Both the position numbers and the translations under genes were made by a program. 61,754 bases of DNA, from NCBI GenBank assembly GCA_002410555.1, contig DHSR01000035.1:1-61754 (forward strand). The letters run 5' to 3'. Positions 52,658-61,599 of the stretch are shown one piece after another. The DNA comes from Bacteroidales bacterium UBA5281. Its GTDB lineage: Bacteria; Bacteroidota; Bacteroidia; Bacteroidales; Lentimicrobiaceae. The notes under the pieces were generated by a model. That model saw nothing but the letters and a program-made list of their open reading frames with translations. It ran no database searches and was not told the DNA's origin. Position 1 is the stretch's first letter; every line of letters starts with the position of its first letter.

Positions 52658-54064
52658 CTAATCCACCGTCACCACCGGCCATGGTTCTGCCTCTTTCCAT
52701 GCGCCACGGGTAAAGTCGGGGACATCTATGCTTTGGCTTTTGTTCTGAACTGACTTTTCGCTCAAATGAACTATAGATGACCAGGCTGCTGCATCATACA
52801 CATCCTGATCAAGAGGGAGACCATTGTGCAGACAGTAAATAAGGCGGTAATCCATAATAAAGTCCATTCCTCCGTGACCGCCCACTTTTTTGGCTTTTTC
52901 GCCAATTTGTCGTGAAAGCGGATGTTCATATTTGGTGAGTAACGCTTTTAATTCATCAGGCCTGAGGAAACTGTGGGCATTGGGCTCAAGGGCTATTGCT
53001 TCATCCGGATATTTTCGTGCCATGCCTTTAGTTCCAGTGAGTAAGTGCAGACGGTCATATGGTCGCGGGCTGGTGGTGTCGTGCTGTATTTTTATGGTGC
53101 GACCTTTTACCGTGCGGATAAGGGTAGTGTTCATATCACCCAGAAGATAATTTGACTGAGCTTCCAGAGAATCGGGGCCGAATTTCTCTGCAGCATACCG
53201 GCTTAACCCGGCCTGTTTTGTCGACATGGATGTGAGGTAATCAAAGCGATCGCCACGATTGATACCGAGGATTTGGGCTATCGGCCCAAGACCATGTGTA
53301 GGGTAGGGGTTGCCATTGTGTTTTTTGCTATATTCCAGACGCCAGTGTTTGTAGTAGCCACCATCTTTCTGATCCAGGAATTTCAGATATCTCAGATCAT
53401 GAATATAGGCTCCTTCAACATGGAGAATTTCGCCAAACAGATCCTGACGGGCCATATTTAGCGTGGCCAGTTCAAAGAAATCATAACAACAATTTTCCAG
53501 CATCATACAATGACGGCGGGTTTCTTCGGCGGTATCCACCAATTGCCAGCACTCATCCAGCGAAAATGCAGCTGGTACTTCGATGGCGGTATGCTTTCCC
53601 TGTTTCATAGCATAAATAGCCACAGGAGTGTGCATTAGCCAGGGGGTGCACTGGTAAACCAGGTCCACATCATCCCGGCGGCACGCTTCCATCCAATCTT
53701 CTGGCCCGGAATACTCCACAGCTTCCGGATGACCAGCTTCACGAAGACGTTTGTTGGCCTCTTTCAAAAACTCACCCACAACATCACAAATCACCGTGAT
53801 GCGTGCACCTTCTATCTGCATCAGCCGACGTACAGCTTCGCTGCCACGCATGCCAATACCTATAATGGCAATGCGTACTGTTTCAAGAGGTTCGCAGGTC
53901 AACCCCATCACCGATGCATGAGTCCCGGGGAGGCGGGAATTTAGTTTTGCAGAATTTACATCTCCGGATTGGCCGAAAAGCTGGGTTAAGGGGGCAAGTC
54001 CCAAAGCAGCCGCACCTAAAGCGGATATTTTAAGGAATTCGCGGCGGGTTCTATTGCTACTCAT
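52658..54064 (-). CDS. Tat-exported Gfo/Idh/MocA family oxidoreductase
   Basis: A 468-residue NAD(P)-dependent dehydrogenase-like protein. The N terminus has a twin-arginine signal (NRTRREFLKISALGAAALGL), so export by Tat is expected. The Rossmann motif IAIIGIGMRGSEAVRRL is near residue 65, and the domain EVPAAFSLDECWQLVD near 158. A C-terminal segment HGLGPIAQILGIN and KKVGGHGGMDF are like those of exported GH109-type enzymes. It may act on sugars or amino sugars in the periplasm. It is monocistronic on the minus strand. Confidence 0.88.
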   Translation of the reverse strand: MSSNRTRREFLKISALGAAALGLAPLTQLFGQSGDVNSAKLNSRLPGTHASVMGLTCEPLETVRIAIIGIGMRGSEAVRRLMQIEGARITVICDVVGEFLKEANKRLREAGHPEAVEYSGPEDWMEACRRDDVDLVYQCTPWLMHTPVAIYAMKQGKHTAIEVPAAFSLDECWQLVDTAEETRRHCMMLENCCYDFFELATLNMARQDLFGEILHVEGAYIHDLRYLKFLDQKDGGYYKHWRLEYSKKHNGNPYPTHGLGPIAQILGINRGDRFDYLTSMSTKQAGLSRYAAEKFGPDSLEAQSNYLLGDMNTTLIRTVKGRTIKIQHDTTSPRPYDRLHLLTGTKGMARKYPDEAIALEPNAHSFLRPDELKALLTKYEHPLSRQIGEKAKKVGGHGGMDFIMDYRLIYCLHNGLPLDQDVYDAAAWSSIVHLSEKSVQNKSQSIDVPDFTRGAWKEAEPWPVVTVD

Positions 54065-54114
54065 GTTTGGTGAATTTAAATGGTTTAAGGCTTCGCCGTT
54101 TCAAAGGCATTTTT

Positions 54115-54170
54115 TCTCAACCCCTCAACCCTTCAACGACTCAGCAACTCAACCCTCTTGCCCCTCTTAA
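54115..54170. repeat. Simple-sequence tract (CTCAACCC-like)
   Basis: Iterated CTCAACCCCTCAACCC, CAACGACTCAGCAACTCAACC words between the oxidoreductase and gldD. No gene. It is one of several low-complexity spacers in the window. Confidence 0.5.
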
Positions 54171-54176
54171 ACAACG

Positions 54177-54764
54177 CTAATCGTGCTCTTTCCACCTGAG
54201 GGTTTCCAATAAATGATCAATATCTTTTTTAACGAAATCTATAACCGGTTGCAGGGAATCATTGTTAGGTAAAACGCTAAAATACAAAGCACCCCTGAGG
54301 AAGTTTCGGGTACTGTCGGTGACAAAAAACTGATAGGGTGAAGCAGCTCCGGAACCTCTAATGTCATAAATCAGTCCATGTACTTTATTGACAGGATTAT
54401 CTATACGGATTTCATTGATGGCGCTTGCTTTGGGTATGTGCTTCATTACCAGGCTATGTGCATCTTCGGTGTAGGTGATTAAGTTATTGTCAATTTCCTT
54501 ATAGCTGAGGTGAAGTCGCCCTTTGAATCTGTTGAAGTCAATATTTATCCAATAGGGTTGGTCTTTGGCATGTTCATCAGATGAAATGGTTGCATACACC
54601 GGGTATTCAAACGAATATGGATAAATGCTATCAAGCCGGGTGTATTGATGTTCGGGTAGATCGATACGCATATAACCGCTGGGTTTAGGCACCGGATTGC
54701 GCCCGCAAGACACGATTATTAAAAGAAAACTAAAGCTTACAATATAAGTGGTTATATTTTTCAT
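54177..54764 (-). CDS. gldD: Gliding motility lipoprotein GldD
   Basis: A 195-residue outer-membrane-targeted lipoprotein (signal peptide ending LLIIVSCG). The family core KPSGYMRIDLPEHQY is near residue 27, followed by PYSFEYPVYATI and the WINIDFNRFKGRLHLSYK stretch. GldD is needed for gliding and for T9SS secretion in flavobacteria. It lies 24 bases after gldE, forming the usual gldE-gldD pair. The four T9SS substrates at 1.9-9.7 kb are consistent with an active system. Confidence 0.93.
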   Translation of the reverse strand: MKNITTYIVSFSFLLIIVSCGRNPVPKPSGYMRIDLPEHQYTRLDSIYPYSFEYPVYATISSDEHAKDQPYWINIDFNRFKGRLHLSYKEIDNNLITYTEDAHSLVMKHIPKASAINEIRIDNPVNKVHGLIYDIRGSGAASPYQFFVTDSTRNFLRGALYFSVLPNNDSLQPVIDFVKKDIDHLLETLRWKEHD

Positions 54765-54788
54765 AAGAAAACAACAAGCCAGTGAAAA

Positions 54789-56132
54789 TTATGATATCAG
54801 ACTAACTTTTACCTTTTTAATTCGGCGTTTATCAACTGTTTCCGCTTTAAAGATGAAATTTTCAAACTCAATTTCTTCGTTAATATTCGGAATTTTACCA
54901 GCCAGTTCGAGCATAAGTCCTGCCAGGGTATCTGATTCGCCTTTGGCATGTGCAAAAATACGGTCTTCAATATTCAGTATTTTGCAAAAATCGTTCAGCA
55001 ATGTTTTGCCTTCAAAAATGTAATTGGTCTCGTCCAGTTTTATGTATAGGTTTTCATCGGCTTCAATATCAAATTCATCATTGATCTCACCCACAATTTC
55101 TTCAATAACATCTTCAAAAGTTACCAATCCGGAAGTGCCACCATATTCATCCACCACAATGGCCATATGAATTTTTCGCGACTGAAATTCCTTTAACAAA
55201 TCACTGAGGCCCTTATTTTCAGGTACAAAAAAAGCAGGCCGGAGTAGTTTTTGCCATTCAAAATTTTCATTTTTATTTAAATGCGGAAGAAGGTCTTTAA
55301 TGTAAAGTATTCCTGTAACCTGGTCAAAGCTATCCCGAAAAACAGGTATTCGTGAAAATCCGGCTTCAAGGATCAGGGGAATAAGATCAGAAAAGGGGGT
55401 TTCTTCATCAACAGCAGTTACGTCTATACGTGCACGCATAATTTCGCGTACGGCTATATCACCAAATTTGACAATACCTTTGAGTATTTTTTTCTCTTCA
55501 TCCGGCGATTGTATATTACCGGAAGTAAGATCGAGTGCTTCTGAGAGGTCATCAATGGTAATGTTATGGCCTTTGCGGGCTATATGTTTGTCAATGAGTC
55601 GGGTAGAGCTTACCAGCACAGAACTTAACGGATGAAAGATTTTTCGCAGCACCAGCATAGAGCCGGCCATAAAGCAAGCCAGATGAAGTGCATGCTGAGT
55701 GGCATATATTTTTGGCATAATTTCTCCAAACATCAGTATAAGCGAAGTAACAATCACCACCTGAACAATAAATCCGAGTACAGCATAATCAGCAAAATTG
55801 AACAAGCCCATCATGATGTAGGATGAGAGAATTACTATGGCTACATTCACAAAATTGTTGGCAATGAGAATGGTGGCCAAAAGCCGTTTGGGTTTTTCGA
55901 GTAAAACCTGAATAAGGTGGGCTTTGTCTTTGCGTTGGTTGTTAAGATCGTTAATCTGGGCAGGTCCCAATGAAAAAAAAGCAATTTCGGAACCACTTAT
56001 GGCCGCAGAAGCTATCAGCAACAGCAACATTACAACAAGCGCTATAATAATGCCTATGGTAATAGGTCCGGTGTAAATTCCCGTAACAACAGCTAAGAGT
56101 TGAAGCGGAGGTTCTATGTCAGGGTCTGCCAA
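54789..56132 (-). CDS. gldE: Gliding motility-associated protein GldE (CNNM/CBS)
   Basis: A 447-residue membrane protein with a CNNM-type domain of four helices (about 20-200, SGSEIAFFSLGPAQINDL near 46). Two CBS domains follow (VREIMRARIDVTAVDEE near 225, and KIHMAIVVDEYGGTSGLVTFEDVIEEIVGE split near 322-351). A C-terminal transporter-associated domain follows. TTG 56132 is the apparent start, because no ATG occurs before the first helix. GldE works with GldD in T9SS biogenesis. The mutY and ssb genes often found before gldE are not present here. Confidence 0.92.
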   Translation of the reverse strand: MADPDIEPPLQLLAVVTGIYTGPITIGIIIALVVMLLLLIASAAISGSEIAFFSLGPAQINDLNNQRKDKAHLIQVLLEKPKRLLATILIANNFVNVAIVILSSYIMMGLFNFADYAVLGFIVQVVIVTSLILMFGEIMPKIYATQHALHLACFMAGSMLVLRKIFHPLSSVLVSSTRLIDKHIARKGHNITIDDLSEALDLTSGNIQSPDEEKKILKGIVKFGDIAVREIMRARIDVTAVDEETPFSDLIPLILEAGFSRIPVFRDSFDQVTGILYIKDLLPHLNKNENFEWQKLLRPAFFVPENKGLSDLLKEFQSRKIHMAIVVDEYGGTSGLVTFEDVIEEIVGEINDEFDIEADENLYIKLDETNYIFEGKTLLNDFCKILNIEDRIFAHAKGESDTLAGLMLELAGKIPNINEEIEFENFIFKAETVDKRRIKKVKVSLIS

Positions 56133-56228
56133 TACTTAAAATGTTTAATGTTCTGATTTTGAAAACAGATAATGCAAAATTAACTAATTTCAAGCAGGTG
56201 TTATCAAAGCTTCAATAAAAAGCATCAT

Positions 56229-57305
56229 TCACGTGTATTGTAACACTTCAATTTCACCTTTCATTACGCCAATAGCATTTATGGCCAGGGCATCAACCTC
56301 ATTTTCATCGGCGTATATGGCCAGCGGAGCAATTTTTTCAATTTTACGGCTGAGCTGGCGGGTAAATTCGCTGTTGTGAAACAATTCTCCCGATAAGATA
56401 ATCACGTCTGGTTTACCATCAAGTACTGTACACATACCTCCAATTTCCTTTGCTAACTGATAGGCCATAGCATACATAGTGAATGCGGCTTTTTCATCGC
56501 CTTCTGATATCCGTTTTTCTATGGTTGAAATATTGGCTGTATCCAGGTAGGCATGTAAACCTCCTTTGGCCGTAATCATCTCCATGATTTCCTGTTCGGT
56601 TTTCTGTCCACTAAAGCACAGGCGTACCAGGTCACCCACAGGTAGTGAGCCGGAGCGTTCCAACGAAAATGGGCCATCTCCATCAAATGCCTGGTTAACA
56701 TCTACTACCCGGCCATTTTTATGGGCACCTACTGATATTCCACCACCTCCGGCATGTACTACCAACAAGTTCATGTCGTCATACTTCATGTTCATTGATT
56801 TGGCATACTTGCGCGCTACCACTTTTTGATTCAGGGCATGAAATATTGATTTCCGTTCGAAGAGGGGGTGACCTGAAATCCGCGCTACATCGTCCAATTC
56901 ATCCACAACAACAGGATCTGCAATAATAGCCAATGCATTGGTCATGGCTGCAATATCGGCAGCTATCACCCCTCCCAGATTCGTAGCATGCATTCCCATT
57001 ACTCCATTTAAAAGGTCTTCGCGCATCCGGTCGTTTACCTCATATACGCCCGATTTAACCGGCTTGATCAAACCTCCCCGGGCGATAACAATTTTTAGTT
57101 TGTTTACATTGATGTCATTGTCTTTCAGCTCTTTCAATATGGCTTCTTTACGCATTTCAAGTTGGCCGGGAATGCTACCGCAGGCCGCCAGTTCTTCTTC
57201 GCTGTATTTAATGGTTTTCAAAAAGCAGATTTTCATATCTCTGTAAACTGCAATTTTTGAAGAGGTGTTTTTGGGATTGATGACCAGAATGATACCAAGC
57301 ATCAT
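56229..57305 (-). CDS. buk: Butyrate kinase
   Basis: A 358-residue acetate/propionate kinase superfamily (ASKHA) enzyme that makes ATP from butyryl phosphate. Landmarks are ILVINPKNTSSKIAVY (residues 6-21) for the phosphate loop, RGGLIKPVKSGVYEVND near 75, MHATNLGGVIAADIA near 105, and HAGGGGISVGAHKNG near 190. DVIILSGELFHN is near 305. The length is normal. The partner phosphotransbutyrylase (ptb) is not adjacent. Confidence 0.93.
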   Translation of the reverse strand: MMLGIILVINPKNTSSKIAVYRDMKICFLKTIKYSEEELAACGSIPGQLEMRKEAILKELKDNDINVNKLKIVIARGGLIKPVKSGVYEVNDRMREDLLNGVMGMHATNLGGVIAADIAAMTNALAIIADPVVVDELDDVARISGHPLFERKSIFHALNQKVVARKYAKSMNMKYDDMNLLVVHAGGGGISVGAHKNGRVVDVNQAFDGDGPFSLERSGSLPVGDLVRLCFSGQKTEQEIMEMITAKGGLHAYLDTANISTIEKRISEGDEKAAFTMYAMAYQLAKEIGGMCTVLDGKPDVIILSGELFHNSEFTRQLSRKIEKIAPLAIYADENEVDALAINAIGVMKGEIEVLQYT

Positions 57306-57394
57306 AATATTAGAATTTTTAAGATTGTTTTAGCAGGTAAAGATACGGAAGTTTTGATATGTATTTAACACAACTGCCGTCAGTTTGTTGGGTT

Positions 57395-57853
57395 TTAGTC
57401 AATAAGCAAAGCTACGATTTTTTGAAGATACGCGGCATCTGTGTCATCAAAGGAAGAAATCTGGCTACTGTCTACGTCAAGCACTGCGGTTATTTCGCCC
57501 TTATTATCGAAGACCGGCACGACTATTTCGCTGAGCGAGCGTGAATCACAGGCAATGTGACCAGGAAAGGTGCGCACATCCTCAACCAGTATGGTTTTGC
57601 GTTGCTCCACGGCTGCCAGGCAAACGCCCCGGCCCTCAAGCACCTGGCAGGCCACAGGCCCCTGGTAAGGGCCTACAATCAGCCTTGCTCCATCTACCCT
57701 GTAAAACCCACACCAGAAAAAATATTCCATCTTGTGAAACAATACAGCACTTATGGTAGCCATTTTTGCTGTTTGGTCGGGACTTTTTTCAATGAGTCCG
57801 GTTATTTGGGTTAAAAGACGATTATAGCGGGCAGCCTTTTTTGAAGTTTCCAT
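57395..57853 (-). CDS. msrC: Free methionine-(R)-sulfoxide reductase (GAF domain)
   Basis: A 152-residue cytosolic GAF-domain enzyme that reduces free Met-R-sulfoxide. The conserved cysteines are in GPVACQVLEGRGVC (residues about 71-84) and HIACDSRSLSEIVVP (about 107-121). FFWCGFYRVDGARLIVGPYQG before them is typical. I start at ATG 57853 (METSKKAAR), since the TACCTTTG element at 57897-57904 predicts a transcript starting too near ATG 57889. It may overlap in function with fructosamine kinase as damage repair. Confidence 0.9.
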   Translation of the reverse strand: METSKKAARYNRLLTQITGLIEKSPDQTAKMATISAVLFHKMEYFFWCGFYRVDGARLIVGPYQGPVACQVLEGRGVCLAAVEQRKTILVEDVRTFPGHIACDSRSLSEIVVPVFDNKGEITAVLDVDSSQISSFDDTDAAYLQKIVALLID

Positions 57854-57896
57854 AAAAAAATATTCCTTTGTTCGGGCAGTCAATGGCATTAAGCCG

Positions 57897-57904
57897 CAAA
57901 GGTA
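57897..57904 (-). promoter_or_regulatory. msrC -7 promoter element
   Basis: TACCTTTG on the minus strand matches TAnnTTTG. It predicts a transcript start near 57890 and a leader of about 37 bases to ATG 57853. Confidence 0.5.
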
Positions 57905-58231
57905 AGTAAAGTTGATTTCATTCAGTAAACATCAAATCCACAAAATAATGAATCTACTCATCATGCAATCTGTAACTTATGTCAGAGTTTGGATGGGTGA
58001 AGCGGATACAGTGATGAATCTGTTGATATACTGGCCAATGACTTTCAACAGGTTTACTAAAGACAGAACAGTCAGACACTACGAAAAGAGGGAATCGAAA
58101 CAGACATAAAAGCGGCATTTTAAAAGGGGAAACAATTGATCTTTGAAACAGCAATGCAGATTTTGGCCCATAAGATTGGCCCCATTTTTAAAGTATGCGA
58201 TCAAAAATATGCATATCTATTGCGAAAATCT
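57905..58231. other. Spacer before the OPT transporter gene
   Basis: 327 bases with no supported gene. A 65-codon reading (57912-58109) has no recognisable domain and is treated as chance. Confidence 0.5.
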
Positions 58232-58239
58232 TAAATTTG
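58232..58239 (+). promoter_or_regulatory. OPT transporter -7 promoter element
   Basis: TAAATTTG matches TAnnTTTG, 26 bases before the ATG at 58266. No matching -33 was seen. Confidence 0.5.
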
Positions 58240-58265
58240 CCTCTTGTTCCCAAAAATGATGCTTT

Positions 58266-60302
58266 ATGGAAGACCACAAACAGGAAATTAAAGGTTTGCC
58301 AGGCAATGCTTACCGCGAACTCAAGCCGGGTGAAGAATATAAGCCAGTGATGCCTGCCCACAAAACTGTTCCGGAAGTTAACCTGCGCTCGGTGCTGCTG
58401 GGATTACTTATGGCTGTAATTTTTTCGGCCGCTGCGGCTTATCTGGGGCTAAAAATCGGCCAGGTTTTTGAAGCTGCCATCCCCATTGCCATTATTGCAG
58501 TGGGTTTGTCAACCGTTTCTAAACGGAAAAACGCCCTTGGTGAAAATGTAATTATTCAATCCATTGGGGCAAGTTCAGGAGTTATTGTCGCTGGTGCCAT
58601 TTTCACCCTGCCTGCACTTTATATCCTCAATCTGGAAGCACATTTTTATCAGGTTTTTCTCTCTTCACTTCTTGGCGGATTTTTAGGAATTCTTTTTTTA
58701 ATTCCTTTCAGGAAATATTTTGTTTCTGAAATGCATGGAAAATATCCCTTTCCTGAAGCTACTGCCACCACGGAAGTATTGGTATCGGGTGAAAAGGGAG
58801 GCTCACAGGCCCGTTTGCTTTTGGTTGCCGGACTTATAGGGGGGATATATGACTTTATTATTGCCACCTTCGGCTGGTGGAGCGAAGTTTTTACTTCCCG
58901 TGTAATTCCTGCCGGTGAAATGATTGCCGACAAGTTTAAAATAGTTTTTAAAATGAATGTTGGCGCGGCAGTAATGGGGCTTGGCTACATTATCGGTTTG
59001 AAATATGCAGCCATCATTGCTGCCGGATCCTTTATCGGCTGGTATGTACTTATCCCTGTAATTTCACATTTCGCTGATGGACAAACCATTGCCGTTGGTG
59101 CAAATGTAACGGCATTGCTGGCTGATATGTCGCCCGAAGAAATTTTCCGCAACTATGTGCGTCAGATTGGTATTGGTGGAATTGCCATGGCCGGAGTTAT
59201 AGGTATTATTCGTTCTTCAGGTATCATCCGTAGCGCTTTTGGGCTGGCCTTTAAAGAGCTGGGTGGAAAGCAGGCCATGACAGCGGAGACAAAACGAACA
59301 CAACGCGATATTCCAATGAAAATCATACTCTTTGGAATAGTGATTACAGCCATAGTCATCTTTGTTTTCTTTTGGGCTGGTGTGGTCAATAACCTCACTC
59401 AGGCACTGATTGCCCTGGCCATTGTAATGATAATTGCCTTTTTATTTACCACTGTGGCTGCCAATGCTATTGCCATTGTGGGTACAAATCCTGTTTCGGG
59501 AATGACGCTGATGACCTTGATTATTACCTCACTTGTACTGGTATGGGCCGGCTTGTCGGGTACCGCAGGTATGGTAGCCGCACTCATTATAGGTGGTGTG
59601 GTTTGTACTGCACTTTCAATGGCCGGTGGTTTTATTACTGACCTAAAAATAGGATATTGGCTGGGATCTTCTCCCTACAAGCAGGAAAGCTGGAAATTTC
59701 TGGGTACCCTGGTTTCAGCCGCTACTGTAGGTGGAGTTATCATGATACTGAACAAAACATACGGTTTTACCGGCGAAGGTGCTCTGGTAGCTCCTCAGGC
59801 CAATGCTATGGCAGCAGTAATTGAACCTATGATGTCAGGAAAACCGGCGCCCTGGATGCTCTATGCAGGCGGTGCTTTTATGTCGCTTATACTTACAATG
59901 ATTGGCGTACCTGCCCTGGCTTTTGCGCTGGGTATGTTTATCCCCATTGAATTGAATACACCACTTTTGGTTGGCGGCATCATAGCCTGGTATGTTACAA
60001 CACGTTCTAAAAATGAAGGTCTTAACCAGGCGAGGAAAGAACGTGGTACGCTGATAGCATCCGGATTTATTGCCGGTGGAGCACTGATGGGCGTGATAAG
60101 TGCCATGCTGAAATTCGGCGGTATTAATTTTGTAAATGCCGAATGGTTCGAATCCCACACTGCCGAAGCGCTTGGATTGCTGATGTTTGCCATTATTTGC
60201 GGATACATGATCTGGGAGGCAATGCGTGCCAGTAAAGCAGAGGCAGAATTCGTCGATCTTGCAGATACGCTTGAAGAAGAAAATCATGAAAAAGATGGCT
60301 GA
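58266..60302 (+). CDS. OPT family oligopeptide transporter
   Basis: A 678-residue inner-membrane transporter with about 16 hydrophobic segments. It begins with a soluble leader ending RELKPGEEYKPVMPA, then VNLRSVLLGLLMAVIFSAAAAYLGLKIGQ (helix 1, split near 40-68). YPFPEATATTEVLVSGEKGG near 162 is typical of OPT proteins. The family imports peptides by proton symport. It is followed after 62 bases by pepT, so an imported peptide is probably cleaved by the next gene product. Confidence 0.93.
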   Translation: MEDHKQEIKGLPGNAYRELKPGEEYKPVMPAHKTVPEVNLRSVLLGLLMAVIFSAAAAYLGLKIGQVFEAAIPIAIIAVGLSTVSKRKNALGENVIIQSIGASSGVIVAGAIFTLPALYILNLEAHFYQVFLSSLLGGFLGILFLIPFRKYFVSEMHGKYPFPEATATTEVLVSGEKGGSQARLLLVAGLIGGIYDFIIATFGWWSEVFTSRVIPAGEMIADKFKIVFKMNVGAAVMGLGYIIGLKYAAIIAAGSFIGWYVLIPVISHFADGQTIAVGANVTALLADMSPEEIFRNYVRQIGIGGIAMAGVIGIIRSSGIIRSAFGLAFKELGGKQAMTAETKRTQRDIPMKIILFGIVITAIVIFVFFWAGVVNNLTQALIALAIVMIIAFLFTTVAANAIAIVGTNPVSGMTLMTLIITSLVLVWAGLSGTAGMVAALIIGGVVCTALSMAGGFITDLKIGYWLGSSPYKQESWKFLGTLVSAATVGGVIMILNKTYGFTGEGALVAPQANAMAAVIEPMMSGKPAPWMLYAGGAFMSLILTMIGVPALAFALGMFIPIELNTPLLVGGIIAWYVTTRSKNEGLNQARKERGTLIASGFIAGGALMGVISAMLKFGGINFVNAEWFESHTAEALGLLMFAIICGYMIWEAMRASKAEAEFVDLADTLEEENHEKDG

Positions 60303-60364
60303 TCTACTCAATTCAAAACATTCGAATATATTGCAATTATTGCTTAATCTTTTAAATCATTAAA

Positions 60365-61588
60365 ATGAAAAATATCATCAAAGACCGATTTCTGAAATAT
60401 GTGGGCATGGACACCCAGAGTGATGAGAACTCCCAAACCTGTCCCAGCACCGAAAAGCAGTTGGTTTTGCTGCGCACATTATACCACGAGCTTATTGCGA
60501 TGGGTTTGTCTGATGTGAGTATGGATTCAAATGGCTATGTGATGGGCACACTTCCCGCCAATAATGGTAAAACCGGCCCGGCCATAGGCTTTGTTGCGCA
60601 TGTAGATACCAGTCCTGATATGCCTGGAAATGATATTAAACCACGATTGGTTGAAAATTACGACGGTGGAGATGTGCTGCTGAATCAGGAACTGAATCTG
60701 GTACTTTCGCCACGTGATTTTCCCGAAATGAAGCAATATGCAGGTCAAACCCTGATAGTTACCGATGGCACTACCTTGCTCGGTGCAGATGATAAAGCAG
60801 GCATTACTGAAATTATGACCGCTATTGAATATCTGGTAAATCACCCAGAGATCAAACATGGACCGGTAAAGATAGCATTCACACCTGATGAAGAAATTGG
60901 CAGGGGTGTTGATCATTTCGATGTTAAAAAGTTCGGCGCCGACTGGGCATATACGATGGATGGCGGCGAAATAGGAGAACTGGAATACGAAAACTTCAAT
61001 GCAGCCAGTGCTAAAGTAAACATTCAGGGTAGAAACATCCATCCCGGCTATGCCAAGGGTAAGATGCAAAATGCATTGCTGATGGCTATGGAGTTCAATG
61101 CCTTGCTACCGGTTTTCGACCGTCCGGAATTTACCCAGGACTACGAAGGATTTTTTCATCTTATAAAAAGTGAAGGTTCGGTTGAAAAAGCAGTAATTCA
61201 GTATATTATTCGCGATCACGACCGGAATCTCTTTGAGAAACGCAAGGAAACCATGCAGCAATGTGCTGATTTCATGAACCGGCGTTATGGTGAGGGATGT
61301 TTCGACCTCGAAATGAAAGATCAGTATTATAATATGCGGGAAATGGTTGAGCCTCAGTATCATATTGTTGAAACGGCCCGTAAGGCGATGGTAGCATTGG
61401 GGATAGAGCCAAAAATTAAGCCCATTCGGGGAGGTACCGATGGCTCACGATTAAGTTATATGGGCTTGCCCTGCCCCAACATATTCGCAGGCGGTCACAA
61501 TTTCCACGGTAAGTTTGAGTTTGTGCCCCTGGAATCGATGGAGAAAGCCACACAGGTGATTTTGAAGATAATAGAAATGAATGCCTGA
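60365..61588 (+). CDS. pepT: Peptidase T (tripeptidase)
   Basis: A 407-residue M20B dizinc aminopeptidase that removes the N-terminal residue of tripeptides. Zinc and catalytic motifs are GFVAHVDTSPDMPG (His near 78), TTLLGADDKAGIT (Asp near 140), TPDEEIGRGVD (general-base Glu near 175), and the C-terminal GGTDGSRLSYMGLPCPN and GGHNFHGKFE. NIQGRNIHPGYAKGKM is the dimerisation part. All key residues are present. It pairs with the upstream OPT transporter. Confidence 0.96.
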   Translation: MKNIIKDRFLKYVGMDTQSDENSQTCPSTEKQLVLLRTLYHELIAMGLSDVSMDSNGYVMGTLPANNGKTGPAIGFVAHVDTSPDMPGNDIKPRLVENYDGGDVLLNQELNLVLSPRDFPEMKQYAGQTLIVTDGTTLLGADDKAGITEIMTAIEYLVNHPEIKHGPVKIAFTPDEEIGRGVDHFDVKKFGADWAYTMDGGEIGELEYENFNAASAKVNIQGRNIHPGYAKGKMQNALLMAMEFNALLPVFDRPEFTQDYEGFFHLIKSEGSVEKAVIQYIIRDHDRNLFEKRKETMQQCADFMNRRYGEGCFDLEMKDQYYNMREMVEPQYHIVETARKAMVALGIEPKIKPIRGGTDGSRLSYMGLPCPNIFAGGHNFHGKFEFVPLESMEKATQVILKIIEMNA

Positions 61589-61599
61589 AATTGGAGAAA

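Noticed and set aside
57912..58109. 65-codon reading before the OPT transporter gene
   Set aside because: No domain or conservation clue; composition fits non-coding DNA.
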